This document shows, piece by piece, positions 1-10,178 of a stretch of 42,753 nt of DNA. The translations under genes were made by a program, and so were the position numbers. The notes beneath the pieces were generated by a model. It made no database searches, had not been told where the DNA came from, and saw only the letters and a list, made by a program, of their open reading frames with translations. How positions within the stretch are numbered: the stretch's first letter is position 1; the number at the start of each line of letters is the position of its first letter. Source of the stretch: Streptomyces xantholiticus (GTDB lineage: Bacteria; Actinomycetota; Actinomycetes; Streptomycetales; Streptomycetaceae); contig NZ_BMWB01000032.1 in the NCBI RefSeq assembly GCF_014651015.1, forward strand, positions 1-42,753, written 5' to 3'.

Positions 1-57
1 GAACTGACGCACCAGCAGCAGAAGTCACACAAAAACTAACGATCAACTACTGGCGCA

Positions 58-120
58 GGACACTAGGCGCTGTTTCTTGGATCACGTGCGGAGCCAGATC
101 GTGAGGGCCGCGAGGGTGAC
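58..120 (-). mobile_element. IS5-type transposase 3'-end remnant (left copy)
   Basis: On the minus strand the reading ends in VTLAALTIWLRT followed by a stop at 84-82, the usual C-terminus of a Streptomyces IS5-type transposase. The reverse complement of about 61-118 closely matches 6781-6842, which encodes the same tail on the plus strand. The shared end beyond the stop (a GTTTC...CTAG-type tip) probably includes the terminal inverted repeat. Only the last dozen or so codons survive and the upstream sequence is unrelated, so this is a scar rather than a working element. Confidence 0.6.
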
Positions 121-392
121 GCTGCGTGCTGGCAGACCACCATTGTCGATGAACGTCTGGGGCTGATTGGTCGGCCAGCGGCGGCAGGGCGGAGCGCAGC
201 CTGTCATGCCGCCGGGGGCGGATGGGACCGCTCGCTGTACTCGGCATCGCCGTTCGGGACCCGAGGCGGGCAAGTCGCCGTACTTCCATCCCGTTTCACG
301 GTATATCGCATGGGGGATCTTGCCGCAAGCCCCCTATATCGGGCGAAGATGGCCCTCCGCGTCACGAGGCGCGGCAGAGTATGGGAGTGAAT
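121..392. other. upstream region of the glycosyltransferase, no gene seen
   Basis: No reading frame here has convincing codon bias or a recognisable product. The region separates the IS5 scar from the glycosyltransferase gene and presumably carries its promoter, but I could not identify clear -35 and -10 boxes. Confidence 0.4.
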
Positions 393-1601
393 ATGCGGGT
401 GTTGTTGTCCACGATCGGCTCGCGCGGAGAGGTCCAGCCGGTGATCGCGCTGGCCGTGCAGCTGAAGGAATTGGGACAGGAGGCCGTGGTGTGCGCTCCT
501 CCTGATTTCCAGGAGTGGGCCAAGTCGCTGGGGATCACCTACGTTCCGGTCGGCCCGGAATTGCACGCCACAGCCAAGCGGCCGGCAGGGGCAGTGCCCA
601 CACCCGAGCAGCGGCGACAGATGATTGAGGGCACGGTTGCGGATCAGTTCGCGGCGGTGGGTTCGGCCGCCGAGGGTTGCGAGATGATCGTGGGAGGCGG
701 TGCTCTGGCGGTCGCCGCTCATTCGGTGGCCGAGCAGCGCGGCATCGGCTACGTGTACGCCGCGTTCGCACCGATCACGTTGCCCTCGCCGCACCACGCG
801 CCGCCCGTGTTCGGATTGCCGGGAGAAAAGCCGGCGGACAGCCCCGTCGACAACCAGACCCTGTGGGTCCAGGACGCACAGCGCTGGAATGTCATGTGGA
901 GCGCGGCACTCAACGCACAGCGAGAGGCTGCCGGGCTCGCCCCGGTCAGCGATGTAAGCCGTCATATCTTCACCGACACCCCATGGCTGGCCGCCGATCC
1001 GACCCTGGCACCGTGGCCCGAGCCATCGGAGCTGAACGTGTTCCAGACCGGGGCCTGGACGCTGACGGATCACCGGCCGCTCTCGCCCGAGCTGGAAAAG
1101 TTCCTCGACGTTGGCGAGCCACCGATCTACTTCGGATTCGGCAGCGTACGCGCCCCCGAAGGCATCGCCCGGAAGATGATCGCAGCCGCTCGCGCACTCG
1201 GCCGCCGCGCGATCCTCGCCCGCGGTTGGGCCGAGCTGTCTCTCGACGAAGCCGCGCCCGACTGCCTGGCAATCGGAGACGTGAACCAGCAAGCGCTGTT
1301 CCAGCGGGTCGCCGCAGTCGTGCACCATGGTGGGGCGGGCACGACCACGACGGCCGCCGCAGCCGGGGCGCCCCAGGTGATCGTCCCGCAGATGTTCGAT
1401 CAGTTCTACTTCGCACGCCGCGTCGACCAGCTCGGAATCGGTATCGCCCACGCGGTCAGCGACCCGACGGCCGACTCCCTCACCGCAGCACTGGGCCGAG
1501 CCCTCGCCCCCCAGGTGGTCGAGACCGCACACACTCTGGCAGGGCGGGTGCGCACCGACGGTGCACTGACCGCAGCCTGCCGAATGATCGAGAGGCAGTA
1601 G
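393..1601 (+). CDS. GT1 (Gtf/UGT-like) glycosyltransferase
   Basis: Predicted to transfer a sugar from a nucleotide-sugar donor to a small acceptor, as GT1-family GT-B enzymes do. The N-terminus (MRVLLSTIGSRGEVQPVIAL) is the usual first strand and glycine loop of the Gtf-like group. Around residue 311 the HHGGAGTTTT motif and following PQVIVPQMFDQ match the C-terminal nucleotide-sugar binding signature. The length of 402 residues is normal. I chose the ATG at 393 because GGGAGTG lies just upstream; the in-frame ATG at 381 would add four residues. There is no biosynthetic cluster nearby, so the acceptor is unknown. It could be a self-resistance or xenobiotic-inactivating enzyme, but that is inference. 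The gene looks intact. Confidence 0.9.
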   Translation: MRVLLSTIGSRGEVQPVIALAVQLKELGQEAVVCAPPDFQEWAKSLGITYVPVGPELHATAKRPAGAVPTPEQRRQMIEGTVADQFAAVGSAAEGCEMIVGGGALAVAAHSVAEQRGIGYVYAAFAPITLPSPHHAPPVFGLPGEKPADSPVDNQTLWVQDAQRWNVMWSAALNAQREAAGLAPVSDVSRHIFTDTPWLAADPTLAPWPEPSELNVFQTGAWTLTDHRPLSPELEKFLDVGEPPIYFGFGSVRAPEGIARKMIAAARALGRRAILARGWAELSLDEAAPDCLAIGDVNQQALFQRVAAVVHHGGAGTTTTAAAAGAPQVIVPQMFDQFYFARRVDQLGIGIAHAVSDPTADSLTAALGRALAPQVVETAHTLAGRVRTDGALTAACRMIERQ

Positions 1602-1701
1602 CCCCCGCTCGCGCCCGCCTTCTCCGGCCAGCAGCACTCTCACCTCTATCATCACTGTCCGTATTCAACGGCGCGGGGCGGTCGCGCTGGGTCGGGACAA
1701 C

Positions 1702-2067
1702 ATGCTGTGGCTGACGGGTCAGGGCATGTTCCTGGTGACTCCGAAGTCTTCCGGCACCACCAAGGAACGCGTTCTGAACGCGGCCGAGGTGCCCAGCGGG
1801 AAGATCTCCGCCATCGCGTCCGGGGACGCCTCCGGCACTCTCCACGCCGGCATTTACCGCGGCCCGGGGAAAGCGGCCACGATCACCGTGGCCATCGGCA
1901 GCAGAACGCTGAACACGCAGGTCATCACGTTGGCCGGCAGCCCTGGATGGGCCGCCTTCTACGCAGATGACACCCAGGCAGGAGCCATCAGCATGCCTGC
2001 CCTCACCATCACCGTCCAAGCCGCCGACGGAACGATCCTGGCGTCGCAGCAAGCTAAGGACTACTGA
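1702..2067 (+). pseudogene. C-terminal fragment of an unrecognised protein
   Basis: The frame has good Streptomyces codon bias over 121 codons and is open well upstream of the first ATG, where the reading ITVRIQRRGAVALGRDN looks like a continuation of the same protein. No ribosome-binding site precedes 1702. This suggests the 3' part of a longer gene that lost its start when it came to lie next to the glycosyltransferase. The segment is rich in beta-prone residues and Gly/Thr and has no membrane segment. I do not recognise the family. It could also be a small intact gene starting at 1702. Confidence 0.4.
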
Positions 2068-2324
2068 CCTTGAATGCGTGTTGTCGTCATTGCTGGCGTC
2101 GGAGGCCAGTGCCGGTGAGGCAGCCGTCGAGGACGTCGTGGTGGTACTGGAGCTGGCGTAGGCCGCGTCGGACAGAAGTGATCAAGTCATCGGGGTTGAT
2201 GACTGCTCAAGCTGAGGTCGTCTGCCAATTCTGGTCCGCCAACAGTCGTGTACGTCAAGTGGTCGGCCTCTGGGCGAAGCCTTCTCCCTGCTGGTCACCC
2301 ATGACGCCTTTCCGAGGTTTAGGA

Positions 2325-5035
2325 ATGTATCGCTCTTCTCTTAGTGCCTCTTTGGGATTGCCGTGGTCGTTTATGGGTCGTGAGAAGGAGTTGGGCGCCT
2401 TCAACGCCGCCGTCCGGACCAGCGGAATGCGCGGCGTGCTCATGCTGGGTCCGGCGGGAGTCGGCAAGTCCCGGCTTGCTCGGGAATGCTGGGATCGGGC
2501 GGTGGACGCAGGATGGTCGGGCGCGCGCATGAAAGCGAGCGCGGCCGCCGCTTCCGTTCCTCTGGGGGCATTCGCGCATCTGCTTCCTTCCGGTGTCGAC
2601 CTGTCTGACCCTCCTGCGGTGTTTCGTGCCGCGACCTCGTCCTTTCGGCCAGGCGGCGGGGGTCGGTTCCTGCTGTTGATCGATGACGTCCATCTACTCG
2701 ACGCGACCTCGGCGATGCTGGTGTCCCAGCTCTTGGATGCGGCATCCGTCTTCCTCGTGGCGACGGCCGGCGACCACGTCCCGGCACCTGACGCCGTCGC
2801 CGCGATCGATCGACCAGACGGTCTTCTCCGTATCAACGTGCCGCCGCTGGACAGCACCGCCACCGAGACGGTGCTGTCGGCGGCCCTGGGCGGGGTGGTC
2901 GAAAGGCGCACCGTCATCGCCCTCCAGGAGGCCGGCGAAGGCAATCCGCTGTTCCTCCGCGAGCTGGTCATGGGCGCCGTTGAGCGGGGCGATTTGATCA
3001 GCGAGGATCATGTGTGGCGCCTGACGGGCCCGGTCGCGGCGACCGCTTGCCTCACCCAGGGGATCGCGACGCGCATGTCCGCCCTGCCGTCGGCCTGCTT
3101 GCGCCTCGTGGAGCTGCTCTCGCTCGTCGGGCCCGTCGGTGTCGGGGAGCTCGAGGCACCGGACGACGAGACGCTCGAGACCCTCGAGCGCACTGGCTTC
3201 ATCCGGGTGCAGCTGGTGGACCGACGCATCATGGTCGAGCTGGCTCACCCGCTCTACGCCAAGGTCGTGCGGGGGAGGATTCCTGTCCTGCGCCAACGGC
3301 GCATCTTGAGCCGTCACATCGAACGTGTTCGGGCGTTCGGTGCTCGCCGCCAGAGCGATGTGCTCCGCATCGCTACCTGGCAGATCTCCGCAGGCCTGTC
3401 CGCCGACCCCGGCCTGCTCGTCCATGCGGCCCGCCTGGCGCGTCACGGCCACGACTGCCACCAGGTTCTGGGTTTACTCGACGCCGTCCCCGACAGCCAT
3501 CAGACGACCGACACGCGCCTGTTGAGGGGGGAGGCACTCTACCAACTCGGTCGGTACGAGCAGGCCGAGAGGACATTCGCCCATGCCTATGCCGTGGCGG
3601 TCTCCGACGAGGAACGCACCGCCGTCACCATTGAACGGACCCAGAACCTTTGTTGGGGCACCTGCGATCTCGCCGAGGCACTCGCCGTCAACCTCGAGGC
3701 GCGGACGCGAACGGGCGACGTCGCGCTGCGCGCGGCGCTGGGGGTCAACGAGGGCGCGATGCGCGTCCTCGCCGGCATGCCCGACCAGGGACTCCAGCAG
3801 CTGGAGAACATCGGCGATGCGACCAATGACCGGCTCCGGTTGTACGGCCTGGGCATGAAGGTGCTTGGGCTTGCCGCGGTCGGCCGAACCGCCGAGGCGG
3901 TAGAACTGGGTCAGCGGGTCCATGAGGAGCACCTGCGGGCCAGTGAGCACATCATCGTCCAGCACCATTCGGCCGCCCTGTCGGCCCTGGCTCTCGCCCA
4001 TGCCGCAGCGGGCGACCTGCAGTCGGCGCGAGCGACCGCCGAGAAAGGCCACCAAGCGGCTGTACGCGCGGGGGCGACACAGCCCGGTATCTGGCTGGCC
4101 TGGGGCCTGGCCCGCACCCATTGGCTGGCGGGCCGACCGGCGGATGCCCGGCGTTGGTATGCGGAGAGCCTGGCTCTGGCCAGGAGCGAGCCGGTACCGA
4201 TCATTCTCAGACTGGCGGCGTCGGGCCTCGCCGCCGCATCCGCCGTCCTGGGGGATGAGGCCGGCGCCCGAACCGCCCTCGACGGGTTCGACAGCTATCC
4301 GAGATTCCCCTTCCTCAGCGGTGAGGACCGTCTCGGTCAAGCCTGGATCCTGGCATCACAGGGACTTGTGCAGCCTGCCCAGGAGGTACTGCTGGAGGCT
4401 GCCGATCAGGCACGAGCCATGGGATACCTCACGTCCGAGATGCTGCTCCTCACGGAGGCGGCCCGCCTCGGGGCAGCAGACCGAGTCCACGCGCGCCTTC
4501 GCGTACTGGCGGCACAGTCGGACGGACGTTTCGCCGCCGTCCGGTCGAGTTTCGCGACCGCGCTGGCCACACAGGACGCCGTCGCACTCGACCGGGTCGT
4601 CGAGGAACTACAGGAGACCGGGGCCCTTCTTCTCGCGGCCGAAGCCGCCGCGGCAGCAGCACACGCCCACGCCCGGAAGGGAGACAGCCGCAGCGCCGCC
4701 CGAGCGGCGACGGCCTCGGCCTCCCTGCGGGCCATTGCCAAGGGGCCCACAGCCCCGGCTTGGCGGGGGTTGTGGGCGCTGAACCGCTCACCGCGCGCCA
4801 GCGTGAGATCGCCCTCATGGCGTCACGCGGCGTACAGAGCCAGGAGATTGCCAAGCACCTCGTGCTGTCCGTCCGAACTGTCGACAATCACCTGCAGCGC
4901 ATTTACCAGAAACTCGGCATCACGCGCCGCAGCCAACTGCCCTCAGCGCTCGCCCCCATGGCGGCCGATGCCCCCGCCGGAGGCGCCCGAGCGGATGCGG
5001 TCGGGTGGGAGCCGGTCCCTGCCCGCCAGCGGTGA
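2325..5035 (+). pseudogene. LAL-family LuxR regulator, HTH out of frame
   Basis: Large ATP-binding LuxR-type transcriptional activator. From the ATG at 2325 (GAGG seven bases upstream) the protein has an AAA/STAND-type ATPase with Walker A GPAGVGKS near residue 42 and Walker B LLLIDDVH near residue 117, then a long TPR-like helical region. The C-terminal LuxR HTH (LTARQREIALMASRG...VRTVDNHLQRIYQKLGI) is present at about 4785-4930 but in another frame. The switch falls near 4754 in a CCCC run: loss of one base would turn ...GPTAP-GLAGVVGAEPLTARQ into the observed frames. As written, the main frame runs on into unrelated sequence and the regulator lacks its DNA-binding domain. LAL proteins commonly activate secondary metabolism; no target cluster is visible here. 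Confidence 0.85.
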
Positions 5036-5259
5036 CATGCCGGGCGTCATCGGTGGTACCGGCTCGAGCGGTCCAGCGCTTGGACCTGGACCCTCAGCCA
5101 TGGGCGTGTTGATGCGGTCGGTCCGAGACCGAGGAGAAGCCACGTTTGACCAGGCGGATTCGGCTGGGAAGGACGAGCAGTTCTCTGGGCGGCGCGGCAC
5201 CACCCACTGGTGCATTACCAAGGAACGCGCCCGCCGCCCCCGATCGCGTCAAAGAGGAT

Positions 5260-5990
5260 CCCGTCATCACATGGGCTGGTACCGCCGTCGGCCCACCGTC
5301 TGGTCGCACAGCGCCATTGGCCGAATTCCGCGGGCACAGGCGGACGGTGAACGGGTCCTCGACGATCGAGGATCTTCCGCTGAATCCCGCGGGGCACCCG
5401 ATGGGCTGGGTGGCCAAGATCATCGCGGCGACCGCTGTACCGATGTCCCACGGCCGGTTCCCCACCCGGCCGGTGCGGCAGAAGTACTTCCATCGGTATG
5501 TGGAGAGCGAGGAGGGCGCCGCGCTGGTGATGGAACTGATCGACGGCCCGTCCCTGAGAACGCTGCTCTGGCAGGAGGGAGCCACCATCCCGGAAGCCGC
5601 TCTGACGGTGCTCAAGGGCTCCCTGCTCGGCTCTGTGCCGCGCACGGGGCCGGCATTGTCCACCGCGACTACAAGCCGGAGAATGTGCTGGTCACGGAGG
5701 AAGGCGTCTCAAAGCTCGTTGACTTCGGGATCGCGGCCCGCGACGGGAGCACCCCCAGCGGGGCAGGAACTCCCATGTACATGGCACCTGAGCAGTGGCC
5801 GGGAGAGGCAGCCTCCCCTGCCATGGACGTGTATGCCGCCACCGCCGCGTTCTTCGAGTGCCTGCTATGGGGACGAGTGGGAGGAGCGCGGCCTCCACGC
5901 ACTGGCGCTCCGCGCCGCGGGACTGCTGGTGGGCCTGCTGGAGCCCTTCGACGGTGGGGGCGAGGAAGCGACGACGTCACTTGCCACCAC
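5260..5990 (+). pseudogene. Ser/Thr protein kinase debris
   Basis: Pieces of a Hanks-type kinase lie in two frames. About 5490-5630 encodes YVESEEGAALVMELIDGPSL, the hinge region. About 5640-5875 encodes IVHRDYKPENVL (catalytic loop), KLVDFGIA (DFG) and GTPMYMAPEQW (activation segment), and ends in an alpha-F-like DVYAATAAFFECL. The glycine-rich loop and the conserved lysine region are absent or scrambled, and the frame changes near 5640. After about 5880 the frame changes again and the sequence is no longer recognisable. No start codon or ribosome site fits. The gene is clearly non-functional. Confidence 0.75.
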
Positions 5991-6182
5991 CGACCTTGAC
6001 GGAACGGACGGCGCCCAGGGCGTACGGCGGCCCGGTCGGCCTCGATCCGGGGGCGACGCCGGCACACGGGCCGCAGGAGCTGTGCGCCAGCCTGGGGTGG
6101 CGGCGCAGCCGATCAGCGGCCGCTGCCCGGGCGATGGACGCTGAGGTCGCCGTAGGTAGTGCGGTGCGGGTCGGTCCATGCA

Positions 6183-6428
6183 TCATGCGGGCGCCGACTG
6201 CGAAGTGGCCTGACGGCTCGGGGAACACGGGTACGGAAAGGCCCAGGCGGCCGCCGGGCCCGCGGCGATCAGGCCGACGCAGGCCACCGATCCCGGCAAC
6301 GCCAGCCACCACCGGGCCCGCCTCGCCGGCCTGCCCGTACCTCGTCGTAGAAGAGGAAATACGGCGAACGGCAACGCGAAGGCAGCGCCTGCCAGTACCG
6401 GCAGGGCGCGGGGTACGCGCTGCCGCAT
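6183..6428 (-). CDS. small two-helix membrane protein (uncertain)
   Basis: An 81-codon minus-strand frame starting MRQRVPRALPVLAGAAFA encodes two hydrophobic stretches (about residues 8-27 and 45-67) separated by an Arg-rich loop. A GGGA sits a few bases before the ATG. I recognise no family. It lies in a degraded region between kinase debris and an IS5 scar, so it may itself be a fragment. Third-position GC is compatible with coding but the evidence is thin. Confidence 0.3.
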   Translation of the reverse strand: MRQRVPRALPVLAGAAFALPFAVFPLLRRGTGRPARRARWWLALPGSVACVGLIAAGPAAAWAFPYPCSPSRQATSQSAPA

Positions 6429-6451
6429 CGATCCCGGGTCGCAATCGTGTG

Positions 6452-6502
6452 CAACCGGAGTCGCATCCGACGCATGCCGCCTGTACAACCGGAGTCGCAT
6501 CC
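6452..6502. repeat. 17-bp direct repeat
   Basis: CAACCGGAGTCGCATCC occurs at 6452-6468 and again, identical, at 6486-6502, a 34-bp period. It lies just upstream of the small minus-strand membrane gene. It could be an operator pair or a short duplication. Confidence 0.6.
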
Positions 6503-6723
6503 AAAGCTCGGCCTTCGGGGACAGCCGCGTCGAGGACCTTGGTTCAGGTGATGTATGGCCTAAACCTGCCGCGCTGTCGGGGGTGGGTTGTTCTGACCCG
6601 GGAGGTTGTGGACGGGTGAGGCAGGTCTCGCCTGAGGGATCTTGAACGGATGAGGGCCTCCCGGGCTTCACCCGGATTGCTGCGACAACCCGGCGGTGAA
6701 GGTCCCTCACCTCGGTCGATTCC

Positions 6724-6850
6724 ATGGCGCCTCGTGGCGCACCCACCCGCTACGAGAAACGCGCCTACATCTACCTCGGCACCGTCACCCTCGCGGCCCT
6801 CACGATCTGGCTCCGCAGGTGACCGAGAAACAGTGCCTAGTCCTCCAGAG
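6724..6850 (+). mobile_element. IS5-type transposase 3'-end remnant (right copy)
   Basis: In frame from 6724 the sequence reads RYEKRAYIYLGTVTLAALTI then WLRR and a stop at 6820-6822, the C-terminal end of an IS5-type DDE transposase. The following bases to about 6845 match the tip found at the left copy (58-120) in inverted orientation. The rest of the transposase gene is missing. Confidence 0.65.
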
Positions 6851-6960
6851 CTACTGCTCGGGTTGGCTCTCCAGTGTGATTCTTTCCGGTCTCGGTTTTT
6901 CTACGTTGGCTTCCGCGGCCGTCGCAGAGTTGCGCGGCCACCGAGAAAGAGGTGATGGAA

Positions 6961-8196
6961 ATGTTCCTGCGCAGTCGTGGAGCCGTTGCCGTCCTGCTTG
7001 CCGGCGCTGTCGCCGCGGGCGTGACCACCCTGGCCGCTTGCAGTTCTGAGGATTCGGCTCCTGTGTCCTCCTCCTCGTCCTCTCACGCTGCCGCTTCGGA
7101 AGACCGAAAGGGCGGCCTCGCGCTTCCTGCCCCGACCGGTGAGTACGCGGTGGGCCGCAACTCGCTGCACCTCGTCGACCAGGACCGCCGTGACCCGTGG
7201 GCGCCGAAGGCCGGCGACAGGGAGCTGATGGTGTCGATCTACTACCCGGCGCAGAAGGGAACCGGCAAGCCCGCCCCGTACATGAGCACCGAGGGCGCCA
7301 AAGCCTTCCTGAAGCAGATGAAGGTGGAGCTCCCTGCCAAGGTGCTCAGCGGCACCCGCACCCACACATACGCCGACGCGAAGCCCGAATTGGGGAAGTT
7401 CCCGCTGGTCGTCTTCTCGCCCGGCTTCAAGACGCCGGGCGCCACCCTCACCAGCCTGGCCGAGGACCTGACCAGCCGGGGCTCCGTCGTCGCGGTCGTG
7501 GACCATGCCTATGAGGCTGCGGGCGTCGACTTCCCCGGCACGGGCATCCTGCCTTGCACGGCCTGCGGGAAGGTCGGTCCCACCAGCTTCCAGCCCGCAG
7601 CCGAGGGCCGAGCCAAGGACCTCTCCTTCACGCTGGACCAGCTGCTCGGGAGCACGTCGCCCTGGCAGCACGCCGACATGATCGACAAGAACAAGGTCGG
7701 GATGGCCGGGCACTCCCTGGGCGGCGCCAGCACCGCCGCCACCATGGCCCAGGACCCGCGCGTGAGGGCTGGGGTGAACCTGGACGGCCCGTTCATCGAC
7801 TCCGGCAGCAAGTCCAGCCTCTCCGGGCGGTCCTTCCTGATGCTGGGCACCAAGGCCGACCACAGCCCCGGCAGCGAGGACAAGACGTGGGGCACGGCGT
7901 GGAATAAGCTGGAGGGCTGGAAGCGCTGGGCCACGGTCACCGGAGCCGACCACTTTGCCTTCACTGACCTGGCCCCGCTCGCCGGGCAATTGGGCGAGGA
8001 CGACCCGAAGGGCCTGCCCGGCAAGCGGGCTGCGGAGATCACCCGTGACTACGTGGGCGCCTTCTTCGACCAGCAACTGCGTGGCAAGGACGAGCCGCTG
8101 CTCAACGGCCCGAGCAAGGCCAACCCCGAGGTCACTTTCCAGCACACCTCCACCCGGGACGCCAAGGACAACTCAGGCACCTCATCCCGACCCTGA
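6961..8196 (+). CDS. secreted lipoprotein alpha/beta hydrolase (PAF-acetylhydrolase-like)
   Basis: A 411-residue exported hydrolase. The N-terminus is a lipoprotein signal with lipobox LAAC (Cys about residue 28) followed by a Ser-rich linker, so it should be anchored on the outer face of the membrane. The nucleophile elbow GHSLGG is near residue 250 and the likely catalytic histidine is in GADHFAF near residue 330. FPLVVFSPGF upstream is the usual oxyanion strand of the PAF-AH/chlorophyllase-like group. I chose the ATG at 6961 because GAGG (6949-6952) is eight bases upstream; the GTG at 6952 and ATG at 6955 overlap that site. The substrate is unknown, probably an ester. The gene stands alone and looks intact. 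Confidence 0.88.
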   Translation: MFLRSRGAVAVLLAGAVAAGVTTLAACSSEDSAPVSSSSSSHAAASEDRKGGLALPAPTGEYAVGRNSLHLVDQDRRDPWAPKAGDRELMVSIYYPAQKGTGKPAPYMSTEGAKAFLKQMKVELPAKVLSGTRTHTYADAKPELGKFPLVVFSPGFKTPGATLTSLAEDLTSRGSVVAVVDHAYEAAGVDFPGTGILPCTACGKVGPTSFQPAAEGRAKDLSFTLDQLLGSTSPWQHADMIDKNKVGMAGHSLGGASTAATMAQDPRVRAGVNLDGPFIDSGSKSSLSGRSFLMLGTKADHSPGSEDKTWGTAWNKLEGWKRWATVTGADHFAFTDLAPLAGQLGEDDPKGLPGKRAAEITRDYVGAFFDQQLRGKDEPLLNGPSKANPEVTFQHTSTRDAKDNSGTSSRP

Positions 8197-8481
8197 CCGC
8201 GGCTGCCGCCCGCGGCGGAGCAGTCTCGGTCCATCGGATACGCGTGGACGGTCGTGCGCGTGTTGGGGTGCCCGACCGTTCAGCACCTAACACCACCTCT
8301 TCGCCGACCGTCGCCCCTGGCAGCGTGGGTGCATCGACGGCCTGCTGTGTGAGGTCGCCGACGACGAGGTGGCGGGCTTCCTTGAAGAGCGTTTTGTCCT
8401 GGCGAGGGCGTTTGGTAAGTCGCGGCAGGTCGGGGGTTAGTGGCTGTGCGCGTGAGCGTGTGAGGATGCGCTTGGATTGCG
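8197..8481. other. intergenic, possible coding scrap
   Basis: No complete gene. The frame 8291-8440 (plus) has coding-like composition (LFADRRPWQRGCIDGLLCEV, then a stop at 8438) but no start codon and a stop just upstream, so at most it is the tail of a lost gene. Confidence 0.3.
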
Positions 8482-8847
8482 ATGTGTGTGGCGGGGCGAT
8501 GTGACGATGGCGGGCCCTCGACTGCGTGGCAGGAGGAAATCTGGTCCTGCCCTTGGTGCTACGCCGCCACGCATGTGGGTGGTGAGTGGTTCGAGATCGC
8601 ACAACCGCCGTACCTGCCGATGGAGACGCGCTGGGAGAGGGCCTTTGCGGACGGCCTTCCTGCCGACATCTCCCACGCCTTCGGAGTCTTCGACAGGACC
8701 TGTGCGGGATCTAGATGGCCGACATGGCGCCGTCTGACCACTGGTGGTTGCCGGAGCGGGAGCATACCTGCAGCGCCTGCCGTGAAACGGCGGTGGTCAT
8801 CGATGAGCGCTGGCCGCAGGCGATGCGGGGCGAAGGTGCCCGGGTGA
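8482..8847 (+). pseudogene. possible zinc-ribbon protein remnant
   Basis: Codons from about 8530 to 8700 look coding and give IWSCPWCYAATHVGGEWFEI then an acidic helical stretch. A second Cys pair, CDVCGG, lies just upstream in a different frame (ending at 8504), so an ancestral two-CxxC zinc ribbon may have been split by a frameshift. After about 8705 the frame loses coding character. No ribosome site is evident at 8482. Confidence 0.25.
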
Positions 8848-8873
8848 GCGTGGCTCGACCGGCACCCGGATAG
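8715..8873 (+). CDS. small CxxC protein (uncertain)
   Basis: A 52-codon frame starting MADMAPSDHWWLPEREHTCS with a CSAC pair and VVIDERWPQ after it. It overlaps the tail of the preceding zinc-ribbon remnant in another frame and stops at 8871-8873. It resembles short Cys-pair proteins found in actinomycete plasmids, but I cannot assign a family. A second in-frame ATG at 8724 is possible. Confidence 0.3.
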   Translation: MADMAPSDHWWLPEREHTCSACRETAVVIDERWPQAMRGEGARVSVARPAPG

Positions 8874-8991
8874 GCGGCGGCGCCCGAGTTCTGCCTGCCT
8901 TCACCCGAGCCGGAAGAGCTCGCCGTAACGTGGATGTGGCAGCTCGGTGCCCTGGCAAGGCCGGACGAAAGCGTGATGGAGGGGCCTGCAC

Positions 8992-10178
8992 GTGATCGAC
9001 ACCGGCGGCATCGACGTCTTCCTCGGCCTGGACGTCGGCAAGGGCGAACACCATGCCACCGCCGTCACGCCGGCCGGGAAGAAAGTCTTCGACATGCGCC
9101 TGCCCGACACTGAGCCGAAGCTCCGCGAGCTGTTCGCGAAATTCCGGGCCCAAGCACGGAACGGTGCTGGTCGTGGTGGACCAGCCGGCCTCGATCGGGG
9201 CACTGCCACCGCTGGCGGTCGCGAGGCTGGGCCTGTCAGCCGGGCCTGACGAGGCGGCGGATCGCCGACCTCTACCCGGGTGAGGCCAAGACCGGCACGA
9301 AGAACGCGTTCATCATCGCCGACGCCACCCGGGCAATGCCTCACACGCTGCGGACCATCGACGGGAAAGACGAGACGATCGCCGAGCTGGAGATGATCGT
9401 CGGGTTCGACGACGACCTGGCCGGCGAAGCAACCAGGGTCGCCAACCGGCTCCGCAGCCCACAGATCCATCCGTTGCTGGAACGAGTGCTGGGGCCGCGG
9501 TTGCAACACCCGGCCGTCCTGGCCCTGCTGGAGCGGTTCGGGTCCCCGGCCCAGATCCGCACAGTCGGTCGGCGGCGACTGGTCACCCTGTTACGGCCGA
9601 AGGCGCCGAGGATGGCCGAGCGGCTGATCGAGGAGATCTTCGCCGCTCTGGACGAGCAGACCGTCACCGTTCCGGGGACCGAGGCGGCCACGCTGATCGT
9701 CCCCAGCCTCGCCGACTCCCTCACCGTCGTGCTCGACCAGCGCAAGCTCCTCGCCGGGCGGATCGAGGAACTCCTGGAGGCCCACCCTCTTTCCAACGTC
9801 ATGACCGGGAGTCGGCGTCAGGACCGGAGCCCGCATCGTGATCGAGGTTGGCGACGGCAGCACCTTTCCGACCGCCGGCCGCCTCGCCGCATATGCCGGT
9901 CTCGCCCCGGCGGCTCGCAGTTCCGGGTCGCCGATCCTCGGCGAACAGCCCTCCATGAGAGGAAACAAGGAGCTCAAACGGGCCTTCTTCCTCTCCGCGT
10001 TCGCCGCCCTGGACGACCGGCCTTGCGGGCCTACGACAAGAAGATCGCCCAGGGAAAGCACCACACCCTGGCCCTGCTCTGCCTCGCCAGGCGCCGGGCC
10101 GACGTCCTGTTCACCATGCTCCGCGACGGAACCTTCTACGATCCTCAGCCTGTCCGGGCCGTCGCTCGGCAGACCTAG
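8992..10178 (+). pseudogene. IS110-family transposase, multiply frameshifted
   Basis: IS110 enzymes combine an N-terminal DEDD (RuvC-like) domain and a C-terminal serine-containing Tnp domain. From the GTG at 8992 (GGAGGGG upstream) the DEDD start reads FLGLDVGKGEHHATAVTPAG. The protein then moves frame near 9150, again near 9245 (losing about a dozen residues), near 9800 and near 10018. Recognisable later parts are TLRTIDGKDETIAELEMIVG, GDGSTFPTAGRLAAYAGLAP (the conserved transposase_20 block) and YDKKIAQGKHH near the end. At least four lesions make it inactive. Its stop (10176-10178) shares a CTAG with the stop of the converging gene. Any guide ('bridge') RNA would lie in the flanks, but the element ends are not definable here. 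Confidence 0.85.

Noticed and set aside
204..1655. A 483-codon minus-strand open frame
   Set aside because: It is antisense to the glycosyltransferase, rich in Arg/Gly/Cys without domain signal. Long antisense frames are usual in GC-rich DNA.
2070..5999. A single 1309-codon plus-strand protein
   Set aside because: It is the LAL regulator frame running past its frameshift, through non-coding sequence, into part of the kinase remnant. It is not a regulator-kinase fusion, since the HTH and the kinase N-lobe lie in other frames.
8992..10178. A functional IS110 bridge-RNA system
   Set aside because: The recombinase has at least four frame changes and a deletion, and the element ends cannot be defined.
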